NCBI RefSeq assembly: GCF_017302985.1
Contig: NZ_JAFIMU010000002.1
Span: 186,001 to 250,000, forward strand
Length of the DNA stretch: 64,000 bases
Source: Corallococcus macrosporus
GTDB taxonomy: Bacteria; Myxococcota; Myxococcia; Myxococcales; Myxococcaceae
Direction: 5' to 3'
Part shown: positions 25,294 to 33,529 of the stretch, piece after piece
Numbering within the stretch: position 1 is the stretch's first letter
Layout of the letters: each line of letters starts with the position of its first letter
Notes under the pieces: generated by a model
What the model saw: the letters and a program-made list of their open reading frames with translations, nothing else
Databases searched by the model: none
Told to the model about the DNA's origin: nothing
Made by a program: the position numbers and the translations under genes

Positions 25294-26235
25294 ATGGATT
25301 GTCCTTCCGAGCCAGCCTCCGCCGTCACGTCGCCTGCTCCTGCGTCACCGCGCCCGCGCGTGTGGACGGTGCTGGTGGCCTTCCTGTTGCTGCTGATGGG
25401 GATCCTCGCGGTGAGCGTCACGGTGGCCAGCATCGCGATGGCGGTGGAGATCGCCCGCACAGGAGTGGATCCCCGGGACAGCAAAGCCATCCTGGCCCTG
25501 ACTGAACAGCTCAAGACGATGTCCTGGCTCCAGGTGGCTGGAGTCATCACGTCGAGCCTCCTGGGGCTGACTGCCGCGCTCCTGGGCGGGTTCCTGTCCC
25601 CGAAGCCCCTGACGGAGCGGTTGCGGCTGGGGAAGGGGACACCGTTGCCGGCGTGGGCCTGGGGTGCCGCGCTCGTGGGCTGCTTCACGATGGGACAGGC
25701 GCTGGAGAGCCTGTCCGTCCTCACGGGTGTCTGGGATTACACGGCGTCGCTGAAGGGGTTGCAGGCCGTCAGCCAGGGCTCGCTCGCGACCTTCGCGCTG
25801 TTGCTGTTCTTCGGCACGCTGGTGGCGGGCACAGCGGAGGAACTTTTCTTCCGGGGCTATGTGCAGACGCGGCTGGTGGAGCGCTGGGGGAAGTGGGCCG
25901 GCATCGCGGGCGCTGCGGCGCTCTTCGGGTTCCTGCACCTGGATCCCATCCACAGCCCCATGGCCTTGATGATGGGCCTGTTCCTGGGCTGGCTCGCGGA
26001 GCGCACGGGCAGCCTGCGCCTGCCCATCTTCGTCCACATCCTCAACAACCTGACGTCGTTCCTGCTGTCTCGCTACGCGCCGCCCACCGCGGAGCTGCCA
26101 ACCTCCGTGCACGTGACGCTGCTGGTGGTGTGCTCACTGGCGTTCGTGGGCGTGGTGCTGGCGCTGCGGCGGTCGGCATTTCATTCAGTGCGAGGTGGGA
26201 CTGAACAGCATCCGTTGCCGCAACACGCTCAGTGA
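25294..26235 (+). CDS. CPBP-family intramembrane glutamic protease, copy 2
   Basis: A 313-residue paralogue of the CPBP gene at 19.4 kb, colinear along its whole length. Motifs are EELFFRGYVQTR (about 187), FGFLHLD and HILNN. Shared landmarks outside the motifs are PRPRVWTV near the start, a GVDPRDS/GVDPSDS linker and LSPKPLTERLRL/LSPQPLRDRLRL, so the two arose by duplication rather than by shared family alone. Its last 51 bases overlap the convergent hypothetical gene. The C-terminal tail after the last helix (VRGGTEQHPL) is not conserved with copy 1. Confidence 0.9.
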   Translation: MDCPSEPASAVTSPAPASPRPRVWTVLVAFLLLLMGILAVSVTVASIAMAVEIARTGVDPRDSKAILALTEQLKTMSWLQVAGVITSSLLGLTAALLGGFLSPKPLTERLRLGKGTPLPAWAWGAALVGCFTMGQALESLSVLTGVWDYTASLKGLQAVSQGSLATFALLLFFGTLVAGTAEELFFRGYVQTRLVERWGKWAGIAGAAALFGFLHLDPIHSPMALMMGLFLGWLAERTGSLRLPIFVHILNNLTSFLLSRYAPPTAELPTSVHVTLLVVCSLAFVGVVLALRRSAFHSVRGGTEQHPLPQHAQ

Positions 26236-26694
26236 CTCCAGGTCCGCAGCCACCTTCCGGACCTCCGCCATGGCCGCGTCCGCTGCCTTCAGCGCCTCAT
26301 CCTCCAGCCCTTCGCGATACTGGTGCGCGGCGAAGTCAGTCCACTGTTCCCAACGCGAGTAGAGCCGCATGGGCCAGTCGGAGAGGCGGACTTCCGCGTA
26401 GTAGGGATCGGCTTCGCGCTTCGCCGGACCACATCGCAGGACCCAGGCGCGCCCTCCTGAGAGGACACCATTGGCGAGGACGGAGTCGTCCTTCCAGAGA
26501 TCGAAATAGCCGCGAGAGAACCGCTCCCGGTGCGGCCAGCGAGCCAGGCAGTCGAAATGCAGCGGGGCGTCGCAGAAACGCCACAGCTCATCCTCTTTAG
26601 GAAAGGCCACTCCCGAGGTCGCTGTGTAGGGCTTCGACAAGTCAGTGCTGCCGCAGATGGCGCAGCTCGTGAATCCCTTGATGATCATTGCCAT
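26185..26694 (-). CDS. Hypothetical protein with N-terminal Cys motif
   Basis: A 169-residue protein. It opens with a CxxC pair (TSCAICGS), then FCDAPLHFDCLARW provides two further Cys plus a His, which looks like a small zinc-binding domain of ~50 residues. The rest is a mixed fold with many Trp/Arg and a helical C-terminus (EALKAADAAMAEVRKVAADL). No family recognised. The 3' end overlaps the convergent CPBP gene by 51 bases. Confidence 0.65.
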   Translation of the reverse strand: MAMIIKGFTSCAICGSTDLSKPYTATSGVAFPKEDELWRFCDAPLHFDCLARWPHRERFSRGYFDLWKDDSVLANGVLSGGRAWVLRCGPAKREADPYYAEVRLSDWPMRLYSRWEQWTDFAAHQYREGLEDEALKAADAAMAEVRKVAADLESLSVLRQRMLFSPTSH

Positions 26695-26709
26695 GGAGTG
26701 ACACCCTAC

Positions 26710-28812
26710 TCAGGGACCCACGGCACCGCGAACCTCTCCTGTCGCATCCGGCAGCTCCGCCGCGAGCTTCGCCCTCAACGCGGTCACGACGTTCGGATGG
26801 TCCCCCGCCACGTCCCGCAGCTCCGACGGGTCCGACACCGTGTCGAACAACTGCACCCGCACCCCATCCGGCGTCGGCAGCTCCAGCAGCTTCCACCGCC
26901 CCAGATACACGCCGCGGTGCCGGGCCCGGCGCACCGGCCCCTCCCACTCCGGCTTCAACGCAATCTCACCCGTATCCCCCTCCACCATCGCAATCTCATA
27001 CAGCCACGGGTACGGCATGCGCACCGTCTGGTACGGCTGACCGTCCCGGTCGCTGAACCACACGTCCGTCTCAATCAGCGCGGGCACGTCCGGCAACGGC
27101 TTCGGCTCCGTCCCCGGCCGAGCCAGCGACGCCAGCGAGCGACCCCGGAACGACTCCGGCGCGGGCACGCCCAACAGGTCCAGCACCGTCGGCGCCACGT
27201 CCAGCGAGCGCGCCCGCTGCGTCACCTCGCGCCCTGACGCCACCTGCCCGGGCAGCCGCACCGCGAACGGGATGCGCAAACCCGCGCTGCCCCACAGGTG
27301 GTCTCCATGCCCCTGGCCCAGCCCCTCGTCCTCCAGGTGCTCGCCATGGTCCGACAGCAGCACCACCAGCGTGTCGTCCCACCGGCCCCGCCGCTCCAGG
27401 TCCGAGCGCACGCTCCCCACCAACCCGTCGAACGTGCGCACCGCCGCGTCGTAGTTCGCTCCCAGCGCCGCGACGTCCTCCGGCGTGGTCGCGGACGCGT
27501 TCGGATCCACCTCCATCCGAGGCGTCGCACCGAAGCGCCACGGTCCCCGGTAGCCATGCTCCACGTACTTGCCCTCCTGCGGCCACGGCGCCGCGTAGGG
27601 GAAGTGCGTGGACGACGCGAACACCACCAGCGCGAACGGCGCATCCTCCGGCAGCCCGTCCAGCACATGCCGCACCCGCGTTCGCAGCGGGGCCGGGTCC
27701 GTCAGCTCCGGGAACTCGCCCCGTTCCTTGAACAGCCCCGGCGCCAGCGCCGTCCATGGCAACAGCGCCACGTGCGTGATCAGCATCCGCTGCCGCACCA
27801 GATCCGGGAAGCGGAAGTCCGGCGCGGACACCACCTGGAAGCCGTACGGGAAGCGCGTGAAGTGGTCCCCCGCGTAGTCCGCCACCACCGCCGTGCGGTA
27901 GCCCTGCGCCTCCAGCACCGTGGCCAGCGTGGTGAGCTTGGCCTCGCGCGCCTCGCGCCCCACCAGCGTGTGCACCACCGGGTGCTCGCCCGCGTACTGC
28001 GACGTGAGCAGCGTCGTCCACGACGGCGCCGTGCGCGGCACCTGCACCACCGTGTCGTTGAAGCGCGTGCCTTCCCCCATCAGTTGGTCGATGTTCGGCG
28101 ACGTGGCCCTCGGATAGCCGTTGCCCGACAGGCGGTCCGGCCGCAGCCCGTCCGACGCCAGGATGAGCAGGTTCGGCCGTGCGGGAGCCCCGGCCTTCGT
28201 ACCGCCCGCCGCCCGCGCGAGGCCCAGCCCCGTGAAGCCCGCCACCGCCGCCGCGGCCGTCACTCCGCCCAGCACGCCGCGCCAGCGAGGGGACTCGGCC
28301 AGCCACCGGCCCACCACCGCCAGCACGCTCAACACCGGCAGCACCAGCGCGGCCATGACCCAACCCGACGGCTGCGTGCCGCTCAACCCCCGCAGCACCG
28401 CCGCCGTCACCTCCGAGCGCGCATACAACGTCGCCGCGTACAGGTGCGGATGCCGCGCCATGTCCCCCGCGACGAGGAACACCTCCACCACCAGGCACCC
28501 CAGGCCGCTCAGCCAGAACACCGCGCGCCGGCTGCGCCCCGCCGCCCACAAGCCGGCCCCCAAGAGCGCCCCCAGCACCAGCCCCACCACGCAGTACGCG
28601 CCAATCAGCCGCGCCACCTGCCACAGCACCACCCCGCGCCATGCGTTCCAGACGTACTCCGTGACGATGCCGCTCTCGTTGCCCTGGTAACCCAGTTGCA
28701 TGTTCAGCAGGGCACAGAGCGTGTAGAGCACCAGGAAGACGAGCAGGCCCGCCCGGCAGCCCAGCAGGAGGGCGCGAGCGAGCGTCGGCGGTGTACGGGC
28801 GAAGGCGGGCAT
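26710..28812 (-). CDS. AlkP-superfamily membrane enzyme (sulfatase/phosphotransferase fold)
   Basis: A 700-residue protein. About five membrane segments occupy residues 15-205, followed by a sulfatase-type catalytic domain (PNLLILASDGLRPDRLSG near 213, TSPNID, LLSDHGEH near 484, LDVAPTVLDLLG near 540). The nucleophile position normally held by Cys/Ser of a sulfatase (CxPSR) is Thr here (RTAPSW, about 260). With the membrane N-terminus this fits phosphoethanolamine/phosphoglycerol transferase-like enzymes better than true sulfatases, which need a formylglycine. It probably modifies an envelope glycan or lipid in the periplasm (inference). Metal ligands Asp and the DHG.H cluster are intact. Confidence 0.88.
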   Translation of the reverse strand: MPAFARTPPTLARALLLGCRAGLLVFLVLYTLCALLNMQLGYQGNESGIVTEYVWNAWRGVVLWQVARLIGAYCVVGLVLGALLGAGLWAAGRSRRAVFWLSGLGCLVVEVFLVAGDMARHPHLYAATLYARSEVTAAVLRGLSGTQPSGWVMAALVLPVLSVLAVVGRWLAESPRWRGVLGGVTAAAAVAGFTGLGLARAAGGTKAGAPARPNLLILASDGLRPDRLSGNGYPRATSPNIDQLMGEGTRFNDTVVQVPRTAPSWTTLLTSQYAGEHPVVHTLVGREAREAKLTTLATVLEAQGYRTAVVADYAGDHFTRFPYGFQVVSAPDFRFPDLVRQRMLITHVALLPWTALAPGLFKERGEFPELTDPAPLRTRVRHVLDGLPEDAPFALVVFASSTHFPYAAPWPQEGKYVEHGYRGPWRFGATPRMEVDPNASATTPEDVAALGANYDAAVRTFDGLVGSVRSDLERRGRWDDTLVVLLSDHGEHLEDEGLGQGHGDHLWGSAGLRIPFAVRLPGQVASGREVTQRARSLDVAPTVLDLLGVPAPESFRGRSLASLARPGTEPKPLPDVPALIETDVWFSDRDGQPYQTVRMPYPWLYEIAMVEGDTGEIALKPEWEGPVRRARHRGVYLGRWKLLELPTPDGVRVQLFDTVSDPSELRDVAGDHPNVVTALRAKLAAELPDATGEVRGAVGP

Positions 28813-29048
28813 CCTGGGGCAGCGTGGTCACGAATCCCACGGCGCACACCCCACGCCGGAACGGAGTGCCCACGCCCGGACGTACGGGGGGCCGGAATTC
28901 CGCTCCGGGTGTCTCCCAGGCCGGTTTTCCGGGCCCCGGCTCCGAGCGGGCCCAGGTGTTTTCGCCAGGGCCGTCACTGGACTGGCGAGCAGGGGTTGCG
29001 GGCTCTACTGTTCAGGCGCCTCTTTCTTCACCGGGAGCCGGAACGCCC

Positions 29049-32000
29049 ATGTCCTTTACCCACCTTCACCTCCACACCCTCTATTCGCTGCTGGATGGGG
29101 CCATCCGGATGAAGGACCTCATCAAGACGGTGAAGGAGAAGGGCATGTCGAGCGTGGCCGTGACGGACCACGGCAACATGTTCGGCACCATCGACTTCTA
29201 CAAGAAGGCGAAGGACGCCGGTATCAAGCCCATCCTCGGCCTGGAGGCGTACGTCGCGGGACCCAAGGGGCGCGAGGACCGTTCCGAGAAGGTGGCCCAC
29301 CACCTCATCCTCCTGGCCAAGAACGCGGAGGGCTACGCGAACCTGCGCTACCTGTCCTCCACCGCGTACATGAACGGGTTCTACTACCACCCGCGCATCG
29401 ACAAGCAGGTGCTCGCGGAGCACAGCAAGGGCCTGGTCGGCCTCACCGCGTGCCTGGGCGGTGAAGTGACGAGCGCGTGCTTCCGCGGCGACATGGACCA
29501 CGCCCGCCGCGTGGCCGCCGAGTACAAGGGCATCTTCGAGCCCGACAGCTTCTATCTGGAGGTCCAGTCCAACGGCATGGCCGAGCAGGACAAGGCCAAC
29601 GAGAACCTGAAGCAGCTCTCGCGCGACCTGGACATCCCGCTCGTCGCCACCGCGGACGCGCACTACATCAAGCGCGAGGACGCCAAGGCGCACGAGTTGC
29701 TCATGTGCATCGCCAGCGGCAAGACGCTGGCGGACAACAAGCGCCTGCGCCACTCCACCGACAAGCTCTACGTCACGAGCCCGGAGGAGATGCTCGGCTT
29801 CTTCGCGGACTCGCCGGAGGCCGTGCACAACTCCATGCGCATCGCGGAGATGTGCAACGTGGAATTGAAGCTGGGCAAGCCCATGCTCCCCACGTTCAAG
29901 GTGCCGGACGGCCACACGCCGGACACCTTCATGTCGGAGCTGGCCTACGAGGGCCTGCGCCAGCGCTTCAAGGAGCTGGAGGGCCAGTACCCCATCGACC
30001 GCGAGCAGTACCAGGCGCGCCTCACGCTGGAGCTGGGCGTCATCCAGCGCATGGGCTTCTCCGGCTACTTCCTCATCGTCCAGGACTTCATCAACTGGGC
30101 CAAGGACCACAACATCCCGGTGGGCCCGGGCCGTGGCTCCGGCGCCGGTTCGCTGGTGGCCTACGCGCTGCGCATCACCGACCTGGACCCCATCCCGTAC
30201 AACCTCCTCTTCGAGCGCTTCCTCAACCCGGAGCGCGTGTCGATGCCGGACTTCGATATCGACTTCTGCCAGGACCGGCGCGACGAGGTCATCAAGTACG
30301 TGGGCCGCAAGTACGGCGAGATGAACGTGGGGCAGATCATCACGTTCGGCTCGCTCAAGGCCAAGAGCGTGCTGCGCGACGTGTGCCGCGTCTTCGGCCT
30401 GCCCTTCAGCGAAGGCGACCGCATCGCCAAGCTGGTGCCCGAAGTCCTCAACATCACCTTGAAGGAGGCCATCGAGATGGAGCCTCGCCTCAAGGAGATG
30501 ATCGAAAAGCCCCAGAACATCGGTGAGGTGGAGGGCAACCCCGTCACCACCAAGGACGTGCTCGAAATCGCGCTCGCGCTGGAGGGCCTGCACCGCCAGC
30601 CCGGCATGCACGCCGCGGGCGTGGTCATCGCGGACAAGCCGCTCTGGGAGTTCGTGCCCGTCTACCAGCCGCCGGGCGAAAAGATTCTCATCACCCAGTT
30701 CGCCAAGGACGAGGTGGAGGCCGCGGGCCTCGTGAAGTTCGACTTCCTCGGCCTGAAGACGCTCACCGTCATCCAGCACGCGCTGGACCTGGTGAACCGC
30801 AACCACGGCAAGGACATCAAGCGGCACGAGATCCCGCTGCACGACGAGAAGATGTGGCAGCTCATGGCGGAGGGCGACACCGCCGGCGTCTTCCAGATGG
30901 AGTCCAGCGGCTTCACCGAAATGGTGATGAAGCTGAAGCCCACCTGCTTCGAAGACGTCATCGCCGCCGGCGCGCTCTACCGCCCGGGCCCGCTGGACTC
31001 CGGCATGGTGGACGTCTTCATCAACCGCAAGCACGGCCGGGAGAAGGTGGCCTACCCGCACCCGAAGCTGGAGCCGGTGCTCAAGGACACCTACGGCGTC
31101 ATCGTCTACCAGGAACAGGTGATGCAGATCTCCCAGGTGCTGGGAGGCTACACCCTGGGCCGCGCCGACCTTCTTCGCCGCGCCATGGGCAAGAAGAAGG
31201 CGGAGGTCATGCAGGCCGAGCGCGCCGGCTTCCTGGAGGGCTGCAAGACCAACAACGTGGACCTGAAGGTCGCGGGCGAAATCTTCGACCTGATGGAGAA
31301 GTTCGCCGAGTACGGCTTCAACAAGAGCCACTCCGCGGCGTACGGCCTGGTCACCATCCACACGGCGTGGCTCAAGGCCCACTACCCGTGCGAATTCATG
31401 GCCGCCCTTCTCACCAGCGAGAAGGACAACACCGACAAGGTGGTGAAGCACATTGGCGAGGCCCGCGAGTCGGGCACGCAGGTGCTGCCGCCGGACGTGA
31501 ACCTGTCCGACCTGGCCTTCGGCGCGGTGGAGGGGAAGATCCGCTTCGGTCTGGGCGCCATCAAGGGCGTGGGCGAGGGCGCCATCGAGTCCATCCTGGA
31601 GGCGCGCAAGGAAGGCCCCTTCAAGAGCCTGTTCGACTTCTGCGAGCGCGTGGACGGCCGCCGCGTCAACCGCAAGGTGCTGGAAGCGCTGGTGAAGGCG
31701 GGCGCCTTCGACTTCGAGAAGCGCCCCCGCGCGCAGCTCTTCGAGACGATTGAGCGCGCGATGAACCGCGGCTCCTCCAGCCAGAAGGACCGCGCGGCGG
31801 GGCAGAGCTCTCTGTTCGGGATGCTCGCGGGCCCCGCGTCCTCCGGCACCGGCCTCAAGGACGACTACGCGCAGGTGGAGGAGTGGCCGGAGAAGGAGCG
31901 GCTGGCCTTCGAGAAGGAGTCCATCGGCTTCTACGTGTCCGGCCACCCGCTGTACCAGTACGAGAAGGAGCTCAAGCGCTACGCGCGGCCCATCACCGCC

Positions 32001-32594
32001 GTGCAGCGCGCGCGCCGCGACGAGAAGCTCACCGTGGCGGGCATCATCACCGTGCTGCGCGAGCGCCCCACCAAGACGGGCAAGCGCATGGCGTGGGTCA
32101 CCATCGAGGATTTGTCCGGCTCCACGGAGCTGGTGTGCTTCCCGGGCAAGGACGGCACGCGCAACGTGATGGGCAAGGACGGCAAGTGGTCCAAGCAGGG
32201 CCCCAAGCCGGGCTACGAGCACTGGGAGCACCTGCTCAAGTCGGACGACCCCATCCTCGTGACGGGCACCGTCCAGATTTCCCAGCGCGACGAGAACACG
32301 CCCACCGCGGAGCTCATCGTCGAGGACATCCAGAGCCTCAAGGCCGTGCGCGAAAAGCGCACCAAGCGCCTGGAGCTGCGCCTGCCCGCGGAAATCGTCA
32401 CCGAGGAGCGGCTGGCCAAGCTCAACGAGCTGGCGAAGAAGTACGCGGGCGCCACGCCGGTGGCGGTGAGCGTGCTGTTCCCCGGGGAGGCGGAGGCGCA
32501 CATCTCCGGCACCACGCTCAAGGTGCAGGTGAACGACGATTTGCTCCTCGCGGTGGACCGGCTCTTCGGGCAGAAGGTCGTGGAGTTCGGCTGA
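29049..32594 (+). CDS. dnaE: DNA polymerase III alpha subunit
   Basis: 1,181 residues, full length for replicative C-family polymerase. The N-terminal PHP domain begins with FTHLHLHTLYSLLDG and keeps the metal-binding His residues. The catalytic palm has Asp residues in MPDFDIDF (about 401, 403, 405), GPGRGSGAGSLVAY upstream, and the third catalytic Asp in KFDFLGLKTL (about 565). Tandem HhH, an OB domain (LTVAGIITVLRERPTKTG near 995) and a C-terminal tau-binding region follow. It is the single core polymerase subunit of the replisome. No other replisome genes sit beside it. The ATG at 29049 gives the usual MSFTHLH start; the open frame upstream is not conserved. Confidence 0.97.
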   Translation: MSFTHLHLHTLYSLLDGAIRMKDLIKTVKEKGMSSVAVTDHGNMFGTIDFYKKAKDAGIKPILGLEAYVAGPKGREDRSEKVAHHLILLAKNAEGYANLRYLSSTAYMNGFYYHPRIDKQVLAEHSKGLVGLTACLGGEVTSACFRGDMDHARRVAAEYKGIFEPDSFYLEVQSNGMAEQDKANENLKQLSRDLDIPLVATADAHYIKREDAKAHELLMCIASGKTLADNKRLRHSTDKLYVTSPEEMLGFFADSPEAVHNSMRIAEMCNVELKLGKPMLPTFKVPDGHTPDTFMSELAYEGLRQRFKELEGQYPIDREQYQARLTLELGVIQRMGFSGYFLIVQDFINWAKDHNIPVGPGRGSGAGSLVAYALRITDLDPIPYNLLFERFLNPERVSMPDFDIDFCQDRRDEVIKYVGRKYGEMNVGQIITFGSLKAKSVLRDVCRVFGLPFSEGDRIAKLVPEVLNITLKEAIEMEPRLKEMIEKPQNIGEVEGNPVTTKDVLEIALALEGLHRQPGMHAAGVVIADKPLWEFVPVYQPPGEKILITQFAKDEVEAAGLVKFDFLGLKTLTVIQHALDLVNRNHGKDIKRHEIPLHDEKMWQLMAEGDTAGVFQMESSGFTEMVMKLKPTCFEDVIAAGALYRPGPLDSGMVDVFINRKHGREKVAYPHPKLEPVLKDTYGVIVYQEQVMQISQVLGGYTLGRADLLRRAMGKKKAEVMQAERAGFLEGCKTNNVDLKVAGEIFDLMEKFAEYGFNKSHSAAYGLVTIHTAWLKAHYPCEFMAALLTSEKDNTDKVVKHIGEARESGTQVLPPDVNLSDLAFGAVEGKIRFGLGAIKGVGEGAIESILEARKEGPFKSLFDFCERVDGRRVNRKVLEALVKAGAFDFEKRPRAQLFETIERAMNRGSSSQKDRAAGQSSLFGMLAGPASSGTGLKDDYAQVEEWPEKERLAFEKESIGFYVSGHPLYQYEKELKRYARPITAVQRARRDEKLTVAGIITVLRERPTKTGKRMAWVTIEDLSGSTELVCFPGKDGTRNVMGKDGKWSKQGPKPGYEHWEHLLKSDDPILVTGTVQISQRDENTPTAELIVEDIQSLKAVREKRTKRLELRLPAEIVTEERLAKLNELAKKYAGATPVAVSVLFPGEAEAHISGTTLKVQVNDDLLLAVDRLFGQKVVEFG

Positions 32595-32614
32595 CAGCGA
32601 AAGGAAGCGACTCC

Positions 32615-33418
32615 ATGGCGGACAGCGTGTTCAAGGACGGGCTGCTCAAGGGCAAGACGGCGTTCGTCTCCGGCGGCAGCAGCGGCATCAACCTCGGCAT
32701 CGCGACCGCGTTCGTGAAAGCGGGCGCGAAGGTGGCCATCAACGGCCGCAACGTGGAGAAGCTGGAGGGCGCGGTGAAGGGCCTCCAGGCCCACGGCACC
32801 GCCATGGGCGTGGCCGCGGACGTGCGCGACTACGCGTCCGTGACCCAGGCCCTGCAGCAGGTGAAGGACGCGTACGGCGAGATCGACATCCTGGTGTGCG
32901 GCGCCGCCGGCAACTTCCCCGCGCCCGCGCTGGGCATGTCCTCCAACGGCTTCAAGGCGGTGATGGACATCGACGTGCTGGGCACCTTCAACGTGTCCCG
33001 CGCCGCCTTCGAGCACCTGCGCAAGCCGGGCGCCTCCGTCATCAACATCTCCGCGCCGCAGGCCTACCTGCCCATGGCCATGCAGGCCCACGTGTGCGCC
33101 GCCAAGGCCGGCGTGGACATGCTCACCCGCGTGCTCGCCATCGAGTGGGGCGGCGCGGGCGTGCGCATCAACGCCATCACCCCGGGCCCGATTGAAGGCA
33201 CGGAGGGCATGAGCCGGCTGGCCCCGTCCGAAGCGGCCCGCACGAAGCTCGCGGAAGCCCTGCCTCTCCAGCGATTCGGGACGCCGGACGACATCGCCCG
33301 GCTGGCCCTGTTCCTGGCCTCGGACGCGGCGTCGTACATCACCGGCGCCATCATGGTCTGCGACGGCGGCCAGTCCCTCCTGGGCGGCGCCGCGGTGCTC
33401 CAGGCCATCAACGGCTGA
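32615..33418 (+). CDS. SDR-family oxidoreductase, 2,4-dienoyl-CoA reductase-like
   Basis: A 267-residue classical-length SDR. The Rossmann motif [11 protein letters not shown] is at residue 21; NGRNVEKL and [10 protein letters not shown] are the NADP and Asp motifs; NISAPQAY carries the Ser. The canonical Tyr of YxxxK is replaced: the residue four before Lys is Val (HVCAAKAG). Dienoyl-CoA reductases also lack Tyr here, and the [14 protein letters not shown] segment is theirs, so a fatty-acid beta-oxidation reductase is likely. AAGGAAG upstream supports the start; it sits 20 bp behind dnaE. The last 60 bases exist again at 38665-38724. Confidence 0.85.
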   Translation: MADSVFKDGLLKGKTAFVSGGSSGINLGIATAFVKAGAKVAINGRNVEKLEGAVKGLQAHGTAMGVAADVRDYASVTQALQQVKDAYGEIDILVCGAAGNFPAPALGMSSNGFKAVMDIDVLGTFNVSRAAFEHLRKPGASVINISAPQAYLPMAMQAHVCAAKAGVDMLTRVLAIEWGGAGVRINAITPGPIEGTEGMSRLAPSEAARTKLAEALPLQRFGTPDDIARLALFLASDAASYITGAIMVCDGGQSLLGGAAVLQAING

Positions 33419-33473
33419 TGGCAGTCGCCGGCCCTGCTTCGCGGTGGCCGGGGAATGTCTGCTAGAAAGTGTT

Positions 33474-33510
33474 GCAGCCCTGCGTGCCGTACACGAAGCC
33501 GCAGGGCTGC
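33474..33510 (+). promoter_or_regulatory. Leader hairpin of the first giant lipoprotein gene
   Basis: An 11-bp perfect inverted repeat (GCAGCCCTGCG / CGCAGGGCTGC) with a 15-base loop, ending 19 bases before the ATG at 33530. The same hairpin occurs at the same place before the second copy, with one compensated base pair. The TGCTAGAAAG block 10-15 bases upstream (33460s) is also conserved and could be a -10 region. A transcript leader structure that affects translation or stability is the likely role (inference). Confidence 0.5.
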
Positions 33511-33529
33511 TCGCTGGACAGGGACATCC

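Noticed and set aside
29028-32501. A 1,157-codon open frame on the minus strand opposite dnaE.
   Set aside because: dnaE is certain on the + strand; the opposite frame has shadow composition and no motifs.
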